A stretch of DNA of 64,000 nucleotides, taken from positions 1 through 64,000 of the forward strand of contig MGUU01000014.1 in assembly GCA_001800135.1 (NCBI GenBank), written 5' to 3'. A program made the position numbers and the translations under genes. Position 1 is the first letter of the stretch; each line of letters begins with the position of its first letter. This stretch comes from Elusimicrobia bacterium RIFCSPLOWO2_02_FULL_39_32. GTDB taxonomy: Bacteria > Elusimicrobiota > Elusimicrobia > 2-02-FULL-39-32. The notes under the pieces were generated by a model. It had not been told where the DNA came from and searched no databases. It saw only the letters and a list, made by a program, of their open reading frames with translations. Shown piece after piece: positions 47,651-57,402 of this stretch.

Positions 47651-49494
47651 TCAAATTTTTCACTTATAAATCACTTCTAAAATCCCCCATTATGGAACCT
47701 TATAATATAAATAAATCAATTTTTAAATTAGATAAATTTATGACTAAAAATATTTTTATAAAAATTTGTTTCATCTGTACTTTCTTTTTAAGCGCAACTG
47801 TTTATTTTTCTAATTTAGGTCATGGAACTCCTAGTTTACAAAAACATCTTCTTATTTTTAGATCATTGAAAGAACTTAAATTATGGATTCCTAAAATAAT
47901 TGAGCTTAGAAATCAATATTATAAAGGTATGGGGGATCTTTTAAATCCCAATAAACCATTTAAAGAAACGTATGATAAACTTTTTCTTTCTCATACAACT
48001 GTTCTTCCTTTTAATGAGTTGCCACAAACTCTAATCTTGGATAGAATTCGAGGTTATTTAATTGGTGTTATGAATTCTGATGAGCAAAATACTATGAAAG
48101 CCATAGGCCAACTAAACCCTCTAAAATTACAATTCAATCCCGGAGTGAATAGTTTTTATGGTGGTTTTTATTATTATAGTTGTGGCGGCACTTTGATTTT
48201 TGCTAAATTTATAGGTTATATCAGCTTAAAAAGCAACATTGATTTTTATTTTCTTCATCCTGAGGAAACTCGCAGAATGTATATCCTTATTCGTTCCATA
48301 GGTGTTATTTCTACACTATTGACAGGTTGTCTTCTCTTTTTTTGGATAGGAAATTTAAATGATTATAAAAATGGGCTTCTATCTTTCCTATTTTTTATTT
48401 TTACACCTGGGTTAGTTCCCTATAGTCATTTTGCAAAAGCGCATACTTATGGAATGTTTCTAACGTTTTTGGGGTTCTATTTTGCGTGGAAAACAATAGA
48501 GAATCCATCAAAAAAGAACTATTTATTAAGCGGCTTATTTCTAGGATGTTCCGCGGGAAGCATTATCACCAATCTTACAGTTGGGTCTGTCTTATTTTTT
48601 GTGGAGTTTGGAAGAAATAATTGGAAGTTTAAGCCAATATTTTTAAATAAAAAATTTTGGATGAGTTGTATTATTTTTTTAGGAGCATATCTTATCACAA
48701 ATTATTATATTTTTACCGATTTTGCGGGATTCCAACGTTTTCTATTAACCATAAAGGAATATTTGCAAGGGTATGATGAATCCTATGGAGAATTTCGATT
48801 CTCACAATCCATGCAATTTTTAAAAGACATGTTTACCAGCCAAATTCACTGGTCTATTTTTCCATTTCTAGTGACAGGCTGTATTGCAAGCGCAATTAGC
48901 GATAAATTATTTTTTAAAATTTGTTTCCATATCTTTGTTTTCCTTTTACTAATGAATATTCTTTTTACCAGACATCCGGGTGTTAACATGAGAATAATGC
49001 CATTGGTTGCCATTTTATCTACATTTGGCTGTACCAGACTTCTAAAATGTAATTTTAAGCTGTTTAAGGGTGTTATATATTTTTATATTTTTTTTACCAT
49101 CTCAATTTCTTTTTTAAAAAGTTATTTTTATTCAACATTCAATCAAGAACCAGATCATTTTTTTTCAGCTGGACAATGGACCAATTCACGAATACCCAAG
49201 GGGGAAACAATAGGAGTTATGGGGGGGATATTATCCCAAGTCCTATTCCCTCCAATTTATTTCTTAGACTACAAACTTATTTCCATTCCACTATCTTTAA
49301 CACAACTATCTTTTACCAAAGAGAATCTTCCCAATTATGTGATTTCTAGATCAATAGATCATCCTATCCTCCAAAAATATTATGAAATAGCCCAAAGTTG
49401 GGTTCAGCCAAACGAATTTTTAGGAATCCCTTTTGAAACCAAAGGGATTTTTAGCGGTCATGTTGATTTATTTATTTTGAAAAAAAAAGAATGA
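47647..49494 (+). CDS. GT-C-like multi-TM glycosyltransferase with insertion in first loop
   Basis: Multi-TM; NSDEQNTMKAIGQLNPLKLQFNPG parallels HPDEPISYYSLERMKPSKLNFHPG of ORF 54602. Confidence 0.65.
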   Translation: MIKFFTYKSLLKSPIMEPYNINKSIFKLDKFMTKNIFIKICFICTFFLSATVYFSNLGHGTPSLQKHLLIFRSLKELKLWIPKIIELRNQYYKGMGDLLNPNKPFKETYDKLFLSHTTVLPFNELPQTLILDRIRGYLIGVMNSDEQNTMKAIGQLNPLKLQFNPGVNSFYGGFYYYSCGGTLIFAKFIGYISLKSNIDFYFLHPEETRRMYILIRSIGVISTLLTGCLLFFWIGNLNDYKNGLLSFLFFIFTPGLVPYSHFAKAHTYGMFLTFLGFYFAWKTIENPSKKNYLLSGLFLGCSAGSIITNLTVGSVLFFVEFGRNNWKFKPIFLNKKFWMSCIIFLGAYLITNYYIFTDFAGFQRFLLTIKEYLQGYDESYGEFRFSQSMQFLKDMFTSQIHWSIFPFLVTGCIASAISDKLFFKICFHIFVFLLLMNILFTRHPGVNMRIMPLVAILSTFGCTRLLKCNFKLFKGVIYFYIFFTISISFLKSYFYSTFNQEPDHFFSAGQWTNSRIPKGETIGVMGGILSQVLFPPIYFLDYKLISIPLSLTQLSFTKENLPNYVISRSIDHPILQKYYEIAQSWVQPNEFLGIPFETKGIFSGHVDLFILKKKE

Positions 49495-49531
49495 AAAATT
49501 TCTACTTATTTTTGATATATAATCATACCAA

Positions 49532-50725
49532 ATGATTCTTTCCATTGTCGTTCCTGCATACAACGAAGAACAAGCGATCGAAGATACCATACAAGATTTA
49601 TTGAAGGCTGAGAAAATAATTTTTCTTCAATGCCCAGAAATTAAGTTGGTAGAGGTATGGATAGTAGATGATGGTTCACAAGATAAGACGGCAGAAATAG
49701 TCAAGAGACATCAGGAAGTACATTTGATCTCCTATAAAAAAAATCTTGGGTATGGAGCGGCATTGAAGAATGGGTTTGATCATGCCAGTGGCGATTTACT
49801 TGCGTTCATGGATGCTGATCGCACACTGGACGCTTCTGCATTTGCCACTCTTTGCAGAACTTTGTTAGATCGCAGCGCAGATATCGTGGTAGGAAATAGG
49901 CTACATATTAACAGCCAGATGCCGATTGTTCGCAAGCTCGGGAATATTTTATTTGCGGCGATGGTCAGACTTTTGGCTGGAGTACAGGTGGGGGATGTAG
50001 CCAGTGGCATGAGAGTATTCCGTCGTGAAATTTTTCCTCATTTGGTTCCACTTCCAAATAATCTAAGTTTTACTCCTGCCATGAGTACTCGAGCGACTAT
50101 GGAAAATCTCTATATGGTAGAGGAGCGGGTACCCTACTTATCCAGAGTTGGGAAGTCCAAGTTGAGCATTATCAAAGATGGATATATTTTTAGCACTATT
50201 ATTCTTCAAATCGCATTCTCCTATCAGCCAGCGAAATTTTTTGTCTATTTTGGATGTGTGCTTCTTCTTGTGTCTCTGGGCTATTTGCTTCCCACTCTCG
50301 CTCACTATTTTTATCTGCGTAGTATACCGGACTACTACATTTATCGTCTTCTGACTATATTGGTCTGCGGAGTTGTAGGAGTGCATCTATGTCTACTTGG
50401 GCTTTTTGCTCAACAAATGGTAGATAATCAAAACAATAATAAACCGCGCCGCTGGTACAATCTACTTTATGATTGGATGGGAGAACGATTTTTGTTCAAC
50501 ACCGGTTTTTTCCTGATGTTAACTGGATTCGGGCTAAATTTCAAAGGGATACTGCATTACTTAAAAACTCTAACTGTAGAAGAACACTGGTCATATCCCC
50601 TTGCAGGCGCTGGATTCATGTTGTTGGGTTCTAATCTGATCTCTTTTGGCGTTGTGAGAAAAGTTATAACTCTTTTTCAAGAACGCTTAGGAGCTTCTAG
50701 AAAAATAACTAAGGACCATCAATGA
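49532..50725 (+). CDS. GT2 with C-terminal TM helices
   Basis: SIVVPAYNEEQAIEDTI, VDDGSQDKTAEIV, FMDADRTLD. Confidence 0.9.
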   Translation: MILSIVVPAYNEEQAIEDTIQDLLKAEKIIFLQCPEIKLVEVWIVDDGSQDKTAEIVKRHQEVHLISYKKNLGYGAALKNGFDHASGDLLAFMDADRTLDASAFATLCRTLLDRSADIVVGNRLHINSQMPIVRKLGNILFAAMVRLLAGVQVGDVASGMRVFRREIFPHLVPLPNNLSFTPAMSTRATMENLYMVEERVPYLSRVGKSKLSIIKDGYIFSTIILQIAFSYQPAKFFVYFGCVLLLVSLGYLLPTLAHYFYLRSIPDYYIYRLLTILVCGVVGVHLCLLGLFAQQMVDNQNNNKPRRWYNLLYDWMGERFLFNTGFFLMLTGFGLNFKGILHYLKTLTVEEHWSYPLAGAGFMLLGSNLISFGVVRKVITLFQERLGASRKITKDHQ

Positions 50726-52182
50726 ACCTTATTTTTTCAGAAACTTCCGGAAAACTGTGTTTAATTTTATTCATAGCTATAATTTTGCGTTTCATTTTTT
50801 TTACCAACATCTTACATAACCCTGAAAGAATGATGTATGGTGACTCTAAAGAATATCATCAGCTGGCTCTCAATCTATTAAATAGGCATGAGTTCGGCTC
50901 CAGAGAAAATGGTTCATTTATGCCCGATGCGGAGCGGCAAATTCTCTATCCTCTTTTTGTTGCGGGCATTTATCTTTTTTCTGGACATCGCCCGGAAGTC
51001 ATCGCATTCTTTCAAAACCTGATAGATGTACTCTCTGTGTTTCTGATCTTTTGTATAGGACAAATGCTTGCTGGAAGGTCAGTTGCGCTGGTCTCTTCAA
51101 CGCTTTATGCTATGAACCCTATTCCCCTGCTCCAGAATCAATTCCTACTAACTGAAACATTATTTATTTTTCTTATTTTGGTGGGTTTATTTGGATTATT
51201 TTATTCTATGCAACGTCATTGGATTTGGATATTTATCAGTTCGATTGCGTGGGGATTAGCCACATATATTCGGCATGCTGGAATGTTTATGGTTGTCTAT
51301 TTAGGGATATTCACGGTGGCATTGCAGTGGCAAACTGGAAAGATACAAGCATTTGCTCGATGTGCTGCCACTTGTGGACTGTTTCTCTTACTTTTGCTTC
51401 CATGGTATGTTCGCAATTATACCCTGTTCAATAAAATATTTTTTTCAACTAGTAGTAAAAAAACGTTCGTGATTTATCATGTCGGACATACCTTGTCCCG
51501 AGTTAATAATGTCCCTCCTAGGGAAGTTCTTCAGGATTTTTTTAATCAAACTTTGTCGAAACAGGGCGAATCGGAATTGTCCCGACTAAAGAGCAACACA
51601 AAATATTGGAGCAACTGGTGGAACCAAAACCCTTACCTCACAGAGATATTTTATCAGGAAGGTGTTCAGAAGTTGTCAAAGTATCCTAAAGTATATCTTT
51701 TTGGTTTAATTCAGAACGTCTTGAGACTTTCCTTATTTCCATCGAGCTCTAAGAATGAAAACATCACATTTTTTTTGGGCCTAGAGCCAATCCCTATTCA
51801 TCCACTTCGTAAGGAATTAAAACAGTTTTTGTCTGAGGGGAATTGGATAGGAGCGATTCGCCATTTTTTGGAAATGCGTATTGGTCCCCTATCCCTTCTT
51901 GGACAGATATTGTGGTTATGGCTCTTTTTATTTGAGGGACCTGTTCTGATATTAGGATTGCTTACTCTCTTCAGCGTTTTTTATTACAAAAAATCTTTTT
52001 TTCTAAAACTTTTTTGTTCGCTGTCGTTTCTTACCGTTTTCTATTTTTTTGCCTCGCCAGGTTTGGATTTTGAACTGCGTTATAGGTTTCCAGTTGAACC
52101 GTTGCTCTGCTTATGTGCAGCTATTTTCTTATGCGATTTCAATCAATCTAAGACTTGCCGAACTCATACATTTTCAGAGTAA
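50722..52182 (+). CDS. GT-C / GT39-family membrane glycosyltransferase
   Basis: Multi-TM; MMYGDSKEYHQLALNLLNRHEFG; ATGA overlap with GT2. Confidence 0.8.
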   Translation: MNLIFSETSGKLCLILFIAIILRFIFFTNILHNPERMMYGDSKEYHQLALNLLNRHEFGSRENGSFMPDAERQILYPLFVAGIYLFSGHRPEVIAFFQNLIDVLSVFLIFCIGQMLAGRSVALVSSTLYAMNPIPLLQNQFLLTETLFIFLILVGLFGLFYSMQRHWIWIFISSIAWGLATYIRHAGMFMVVYLGIFTVALQWQTGKIQAFARCAATCGLFLLLLLPWYVRNYTLFNKIFFSTSSKKTFVIYHVGHTLSRVNNVPPREVLQDFFNQTLSKQGESELSRLKSNTKYWSNWWNQNPYLTEIFYQEGVQKLSKYPKVYLFGLIQNVLRLSLFPSSSKNENITFFLGLEPIPIHPLRKELKQFLSEGNWIGAIRHFLEMRIGPLSLLGQILWLWLFLFEGPVLILGLLTLFSVFYYKKSFFLKLFCSLSFLTVFYFFASPGLDFELRYRFPVEPLLCLCAAIFLCDFNQSKTCRTHTFSE

Positions 52183-52186
52183 ATCA

Positions 52187-52215
52187 TTGTCAGTAAAAAA
52201 ATTTTTATTGTCAGT
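52187..52215. repeat. Direct repeat TTGTCAGT x2, 21-bp period, upstream of acyltransferase gene
   Basis: TTGTCAGT at 52187-52194 and 52208-52215. Confidence 0.45.
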
Positions 52216-52252
52216 GGAAAGTGATACAATATTTTTTTAGGATGATACACGA

Positions 52253-52912
52253 ATGAAACTTAAAAAACAAATTTTTATTGGAAAAAATAAACGATTTGAT
52301 AAAAATATTAAACTAGGTATTGCTCCTAGCAGACAGATTTCCAATCTAAAGCTAATTCTGGGTCGGGATGCTTATTTGCGTTCAGGCACCACCATCTATC
52401 TTGGCACTTGTATCGGAGACTATCTTCAAACAGGTCATAATGCTCTTATACGGGAAGAAAATAATATCGGTGATCATTTTTCTCTTTGGAGCAATTCAGT
52501 TATTGATTATGGATGTAGTATTGGGAATAATGTTAAAATTCACTGTAATTGCTATATTGCTCAGTTTACTATCATTGAAGATAACGTTTTTATAGCTCCA
52601 GGAGTGATCATAGCTAATGATTTGCATCCGGGTTCTCCCAATGCTTTTGCCTGTATGAAAGGTCCAACTATTAAACAAGGAGCTTTGATTGGAGGCAATG
52701 TTACACTATTGCCTCATATTACCATTGGGGAATACTCTTTGATTGGAGCAGGCAGCGTGGTAACCAAAGACATTCCAGCATATTCTCTGGCTTATGGAAA
52801 TCCTGCGCGAGTTATAAAAAAAATCACAGATATTCGATGCAAAATCAAACACCACATGCCATATAAATTTTTACTAGATGAGCTTGTCAAAAAAGGAAAA
52901 GATAATGATTAA
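52253..52912 (+). CDS. Hexapeptide-repeat (LbH) acyltransferase
   Basis: Repeated [IV]GxN[VC]xI pattern (IGNNVKIHCNCYI, IEDNVFIAPGVII), GNPARVIKKI ending. Confidence 0.88.
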   Translation: MKLKKQIFIGKNKRFDKNIKLGIAPSRQISNLKLILGRDAYLRSGTTIYLGTCIGDYLQTGHNALIREENNIGDHFSLWSNSVIDYGCSIGNNVKIHCNCYIAQFTIIEDNVFIAPGVIIANDLHPGSPNAFACMKGPTIKQGALIGGNVTLLPHITIGEYSLIGAGSVVTKDIPAYSLAYGNPARVIKKITDIRCKIKHHMPYKFLLDELVKKGKDND

Positions 52913-53915
52913 ACTTGCCATTGTTGGATTAGGTCATTGGGGTCCTAATTACTTAAGAATTTTTTCACAAATAAATGATTGTAAAATTGTTGCGTGTGTG
53001 GACTGCGATGAAAGCAGGCTGGAAAACTTTAAAAAAATCTATCCATATGTAAAATTCTATCGTGATGTTAACGAACTATATAAAAACGAAAAAACGGATG
53101 CGATGATTATTGCAACTCCCACCTCTTCCCATTTTTCAATGGCGCTTCAGGCTCTTCAAAATTCCAAACACATTTTAATTGAGAAACCTCTTGCTCTAAG
53201 TATTTCCGAATGTATGCAATTGACTCAATTGGCCAAAGAAAAAAACAAAATTTTAATGGTTGGACATACCTTCCTCTATAATGACGCTGTAATTTGGCTA
53301 AAAAAATACATCCAGAATGGACAAGCGGGTAGGATCTACTATATTTATGCTACTCGTACTAATCTTGGTCCCATTCGTCAAGATGTTAATTCATTAATTG
53401 ATTTATCACCGCATGACATATCAATTTTCCTCTACCTTTTGGATAAAAAACCAAAAGCCGTTTCGGCTCACGGGGCATCCTTTTTGAACAATCAAAGAGA
53501 GGATGTCGCTTTCTTAACCCTTTATTTCGATGAAGGAATTGTTGGTCATATCCATGTTTCATGGTTAGATCCCAGAAAAGTTAGACAGATTACGGTGATC
53601 GGGGATAAAAAAATGATTCTTTTTGATGATATCAATCCTTTTGAACCAATAAGAATTTACGATAAAAGTGTTAAGCAGCAAAAAGAATATTCTGATTACA
53701 GTGAATTTAAAACTATCTTATACGAAGGAGACGTTGTGATTCCTAAGATATATCTTTCAGAACCTTTGAAAAATCAGTGTAAGGAATTTTTGGCATCTAT
53801 CCATAAACCCACAACCCCTCTAAGCGATGGAAATTTCGGGACTGAGGTATCAAATGTTCTGATCGGAGCAATGAAATCGCTCAATCAAAAAGGTACGATT
53901 GTTTCCCTCAGTTAA
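52878..53915 (+). CDS. Gfo/Idh/MocA oxidoreductase; likely start 52905
   Basis: KLAIVGLGHWGPNYLRIF, IATPTSSHFSMALQAL, HILIEKPLALS. Confidence 0.93.
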   Translation: MSLSKKEKIMIKLAIVGLGHWGPNYLRIFSQINDCKIVACVDCDESRLENFKKIYPYVKFYRDVNELYKNEKTDAMIIATPTSSHFSMALQALQNSKHILIEKPLALSISECMQLTQLAKEKNKILMVGHTFLYNDAVIWLKKYIQNGQAGRIYYIYATRTNLGPIRQDVNSLIDLSPHDISIFLYLLDKKPKAVSAHGASFLNNQREDVAFLTLYFDEGIVGHIHVSWLDPRKVRQITVIGDKKMILFDDINPFEPIRIYDKSVKQQKEYSDYSEFKTILYEGDVVIPKIYLSEPLKNQCKEFLASIHKPTTPLSDGNFGTEVSNVLIGAMKSLNQKGTIVSLS

Positions 53916-53927
53916 TTTTTAACCCTC

Positions 53928-54641
53928 TTGAAAATACAAACCCTTACTATTGCAATCCCAGCTTACAACGAAGAGTCAACATTGGAGGACGTTGTACAAA
54001 CTATCATCCACACATTAGATCAATTAGATATCCAATATGAAATTATTGTAGTCAATGATGGAAGTCAGGATAGAACCGGTTTGGTTTTAGATTCCTTGGC
54101 CAAGAAATATCCACTGGTAAAAGCAATTCACCATACACATAATAAAATGATCGGCGCGGCTTTCTTATCTGCTCTTCACCATTCACAAGGTTCTCATATT
54201 ATGTTGATTCCTGTAGATAATCCACTAAGTAGTAATATATTTCTTCAATTTATTGAATCAGCAAAAGATACCGATGTTGTGGTTGGGTATCGCCTTCAAA
54301 GATTAGGTTATCAGTCATGGATGACCCTCCTTTCTAGAATTTATTGGTTATTTTGCGTTCTTATGTTTCAAGTAAAATTAAAGGACATCACTTGGATTTG
54401 CATGTACGATCGATTAAAAATAGAGGATCTGTCTCTAATATCTTATGGCATTGCAATCTTTCCTGAAATATTAGTTAAAGCTAAAAAGCGCGGTCTAAAA
54501 ATTGTGGAGATAGAATGTCCCATGATAGCTCGCAGAGTAGGAAAAGCAACCGTTAGTAAAATTTCAAGAATTCTCCATCTCTTTTTTGAAACACTTTATC
54601 TATGGGGGCATCTGCATTTTGGAAAATGGCAAATAAAATAG
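53928..54641 (+). CDS. GT2 glycosyltransferase; TTG start
   Basis: TIAIPAYNEESTLEDV, VNDGSQDRTGLVL; atypical DxD position (LIPVDNPLSS). Confidence 0.87.
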   Translation: MKIQTLTIAIPAYNEESTLEDVVQTIIHTLDQLDIQYEIIVVNDGSQDRTGLVLDSLAKKYPLVKAIHHTHNKMIGAAFLSALHHSQGSHIMLIPVDNPLSSNIFLQFIESAKDTDVVVGYRLQRLGYQSWMTLLSRIYWLFCVLMFQVKLKDITWICMYDRLKIEDLSLISYGIAIFPEILVKAKKRGLKIVEIECPMIARRVGKATVSKISRILHLFFETLYLWGHLHFGKWQIK

Positions 54642-56275
54642 TATTGGGGAGTATATTAATAACAGGATTGATTCTCCGTCTTTCTGGATTGTGGTATGGT
54701 CTGCCAAGTAAAAATAGAGCATTAACTACCTATCATCCAGATGAACCGATATCTTACTATAGTTTAGAAAGAATGAAACCTTCAAAACTTAACTTTCACC
54801 CTGGCGATGGATTTTTTTGGGGAAGCATGCATTTATACTCGTTAGGCTTTTGTTTACAGATGGCTAAAATTTTGAACGTTATCCAGATTCCATCGCGTCA
54901 ATATTTAATAAACCATATTGAAATGGCTGATAGGCTGTATGTCATAGGTAGATTGTTATCTATTATTTTTGGAATGGCTACAGTCTTTCTGGTTTATATT
55001 TTATGTAACAAATTTTGGGATCATACAGTTGCCTTGACATCATCCTTCCTTTTAGCGCTATGTCCTGCTCACATATTTAATTCTTTCGTGGTGCGGCCCG
55101 ATGTGATGATGGTCTTTTTCGGTATGGGTGTTCTCTATTATTCTTATATGATTTTAGAATATGGTCTAAAAAAATTCTATATACTGGCTGGTTTGCTATC
55201 AGGGTTCGCCGCTGCAACCAAGTATAATGGTGGTGCTTTTGTTCTCTGCGCGTTGATTGCTCATTTCCTTATGCGTCCAACTGATCCTAAATTTTTGTGG
55301 ATCATTTTTTTCTCTATCATTGGATTTTTGGTGGGTTGCCCTTATGCTCTGATTGATTTTAAAACTTTTATAAATTATTTAGCTTTAAGCGGTTCATTAT
55401 CAAAAGATGTTTCTTCAACTATTACTTATGGTCCAGGGTGGAAAAGTTACATAACAATATATCTCCCTCATGCTTTAGGGTGTATAATTTTACTGTTAGG
55501 AATTGCTGGGTTTCTCTTAATAACTTTTAGATTATATCGTCACAGAGATGGAAGTCTTCAAGATGAAAGACTTAAAAATTCTCATCTTCTTTTTTTGATT
55601 TCAACTCTTATTATTTATCTTGTATCTTGTTGGCCAGGCCATCAGATGGTATGGTATACATTACCTGTAGTACCCTTTTTCATTATTTCCGCTTCATACT
55701 TTCTTAAAATAAGTTGGGAGTGGTTAAAAAAATATAAATTGGGTTGGCTATGGATATTTATTTTTATTGCAATTTTAATTTATAATGGTGCATACTCATT
55801 TGCTCATTTAAATTTATATATTCAAAAAAATACGCGAGAACTGGCTTCTGAATGGATTGATAAAAATATCCCTCAAGGTAAAATTATTGGAATTGCGCGA
55901 AGTTATTTTTGGACCCCGGGGATATTAAGACAATACCATCCTCCCTATCAACTGATTGAGGGTGGAAATTCCCAGTCTTTACTAGATGATGCTATTTTGG
56001 GGTTAGAAAGGGTTTCGAAACAAATCAACTATATAGTGATAACCGAATATGAGTATAGAACCTATTTGCATCCTCTATTTTCTTCAAAGTATCCTGAACA
56101 GGTGAGGGTCATTCAGACCATCATGAATAAAGATTTCATAGAAATTGCGAGATTTGATAAAGAGGCTAAATTTCTGTGGTTCAAATTCCAAAAAGGAGAT
56201 TTTCCTCCTTATGATTGGATTATGCCAAATCCAACGATTAGGATTTTTAAAACAAAAAGGGAGTATAAGATATGA
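54602..56275 (+). CDS. GT-C / GT39-like membrane glycosyltransferase; likely start 54626
   Basis: Multi-TM; TTYHPDEPISYYSLERM acidic loop motif. Confidence 0.8.
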   Translation: MGASAFWKMANKIVLGSILITGLILRLSGLWYGLPSKNRALTTYHPDEPISYYSLERMKPSKLNFHPGDGFFWGSMHLYSLGFCLQMAKILNVIQIPSRQYLINHIEMADRLYVIGRLLSIIFGMATVFLVYILCNKFWDHTVALTSSFLLALCPAHIFNSFVVRPDVMMVFFGMGVLYYSYMILEYGLKKFYILAGLLSGFAAATKYNGGAFVLCALIAHFLMRPTDPKFLWIIFFSIIGFLVGCPYALIDFKTFINYLALSGSLSKDVSSTITYGPGWKSYITIYLPHALGCIILLLGIAGFLLITFRLYRHRDGSLQDERLKNSHLLFLISTLIIYLVSCWPGHQMVWYTLPVVPFFIISASYFLKISWEWLKKYKLGWLWIFIFIAILIYNGAYSFAHLNLYIQKNTRELASEWIDKNIPQGKIIGIARSYFWTPGILRQYHPPYQLIEGGNSQSLLDDAILGLERVSKQINYIVITEYEYRTYLHPLFSSKYPEQVRVIQTIMNKDFIEIARFDKEAKFLWFKFQKGDFPPYDWIMPNPTIRIFKTKREYKI

Positions 56276-57309
56276 TTCCAAAAAAAGTTCTTATTACTGG
56301 CGGAGGCGGTTTCATTGGATCCAATGCAGCTGAACACTATCTCCGTAAAGGAACGGAAGTAATCATTATTGATAATCTTTCCAGAAAGGGAAGCGATACT
56401 AATTTAAAATGGTTGAAAACAACAGGGTCGAATTTTAAATTTCAAAATATTGATATTAGAGATCATAAAAGATTAGGAGAATTCTTTAAAAAACACAGTG
56501 ATATTGATACTATTTTACATTTCGCTGGCCAAGTAGCAGTTACTTCATCTCTTGTTGATCCGCGTTACGACTTCGAAACAAACGCATTGGGAACATTTAA
56601 TATTTTGGAAGGAATGCGGAACTATTGCGCAGATGCTGTTCTTCTGTACGCCTCCACTAATAAAGTCTATGGCAGTCTGGAACAACTCCAGATAAAAGAA
56701 GGTAAGGATAATTATCAGCTTATAAAATATAAAAAAGGGATAACTGAGACTTTTGCTCTTGATTTTCATTCTCCCTATGGATGTTCAAAAGGAGCTGCGG
56801 ATTCATATATTAAGGACTATAGCCGTGTCTATAATTTAAAAGGTATTGTTTTTAGACAGTCCTGTATTTACGGAGAACACCAATTAGGAATAGAAGACCA
56901 GGGGTGGATTGCCCATTTTATTATTCGGGCAATTTTAAACAGACCAATCACGATTTATGGAGATGGAAAACAGGTCCGCGATGTGCTTTATATTAAGGAT
57001 TTGTTAGAAGCATATGATAAAGCCATTGAAAAAAGCAATAAAATTGGGGGGGATGTATTTAATGTAGGTGGGGGTGTTCAAAATCAGATTTCTATTCTTC
57101 AATTTATTCATTTTTTAGAAGATGAGCTGGATAAAAAATTCGATATCAAATTTAAAGATGTTCGAGCAGGGGATCAAAAAATATTCATTTCAAATAATGG
57201 TAAAATCAAAAATAGCTTAGGCTGGAGTCCTCAAACCAAATGGAAAATAGGGGTTCGAAAGCTGATTAAATGGGTAAAAGAAAATCAAGAACTGTTCGAA
57301 AATTTTTAA
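56272..57309 (+). CDS. rfbE: CDP-paratose 2-epimerase (tyvelose epimerase)
   Basis: ITGGGGFIGSNAAEHYL, IIDNLSRKGSDTNLKWL, YASTNKVYGSL, FRQSCIYGEHQLGIEDQGWIAHF, GKQVRDVLYI. Confidence 0.9.
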   Translation: MIPKKVLITGGGGFIGSNAAEHYLRKGTEVIIIDNLSRKGSDTNLKWLKTTGSNFKFQNIDIRDHKRLGEFFKKHSDIDTILHFAGQVAVTSSLVDPRYDFETNALGTFNILEGMRNYCADAVLLYASTNKVYGSLEQLQIKEGKDNYQLIKYKKGITETFALDFHSPYGCSKGAADSYIKDYSRVYNLKGIVFRQSCIYGEHQLGIEDQGWIAHFIIRAILNRPITIYGDGKQVRDVLYIKDLLEAYDKAIEKSNKIGGDVFNVGGGVQNQISILQFIHFLEDELDKKFDIKFKDVRAGDQKIFISNNGKIKNSLGWSPQTKWKIGVRKLIKWVKENQELFENF

Positions 57310-57402
57310 CCTTTACTTTATATCTCCATTGGATGTATAATAAAATAATAAATTACCTTATTTCAAATTGTATGTTAATGCTCTAAAAGGAGATCTTTTT
57401 GG

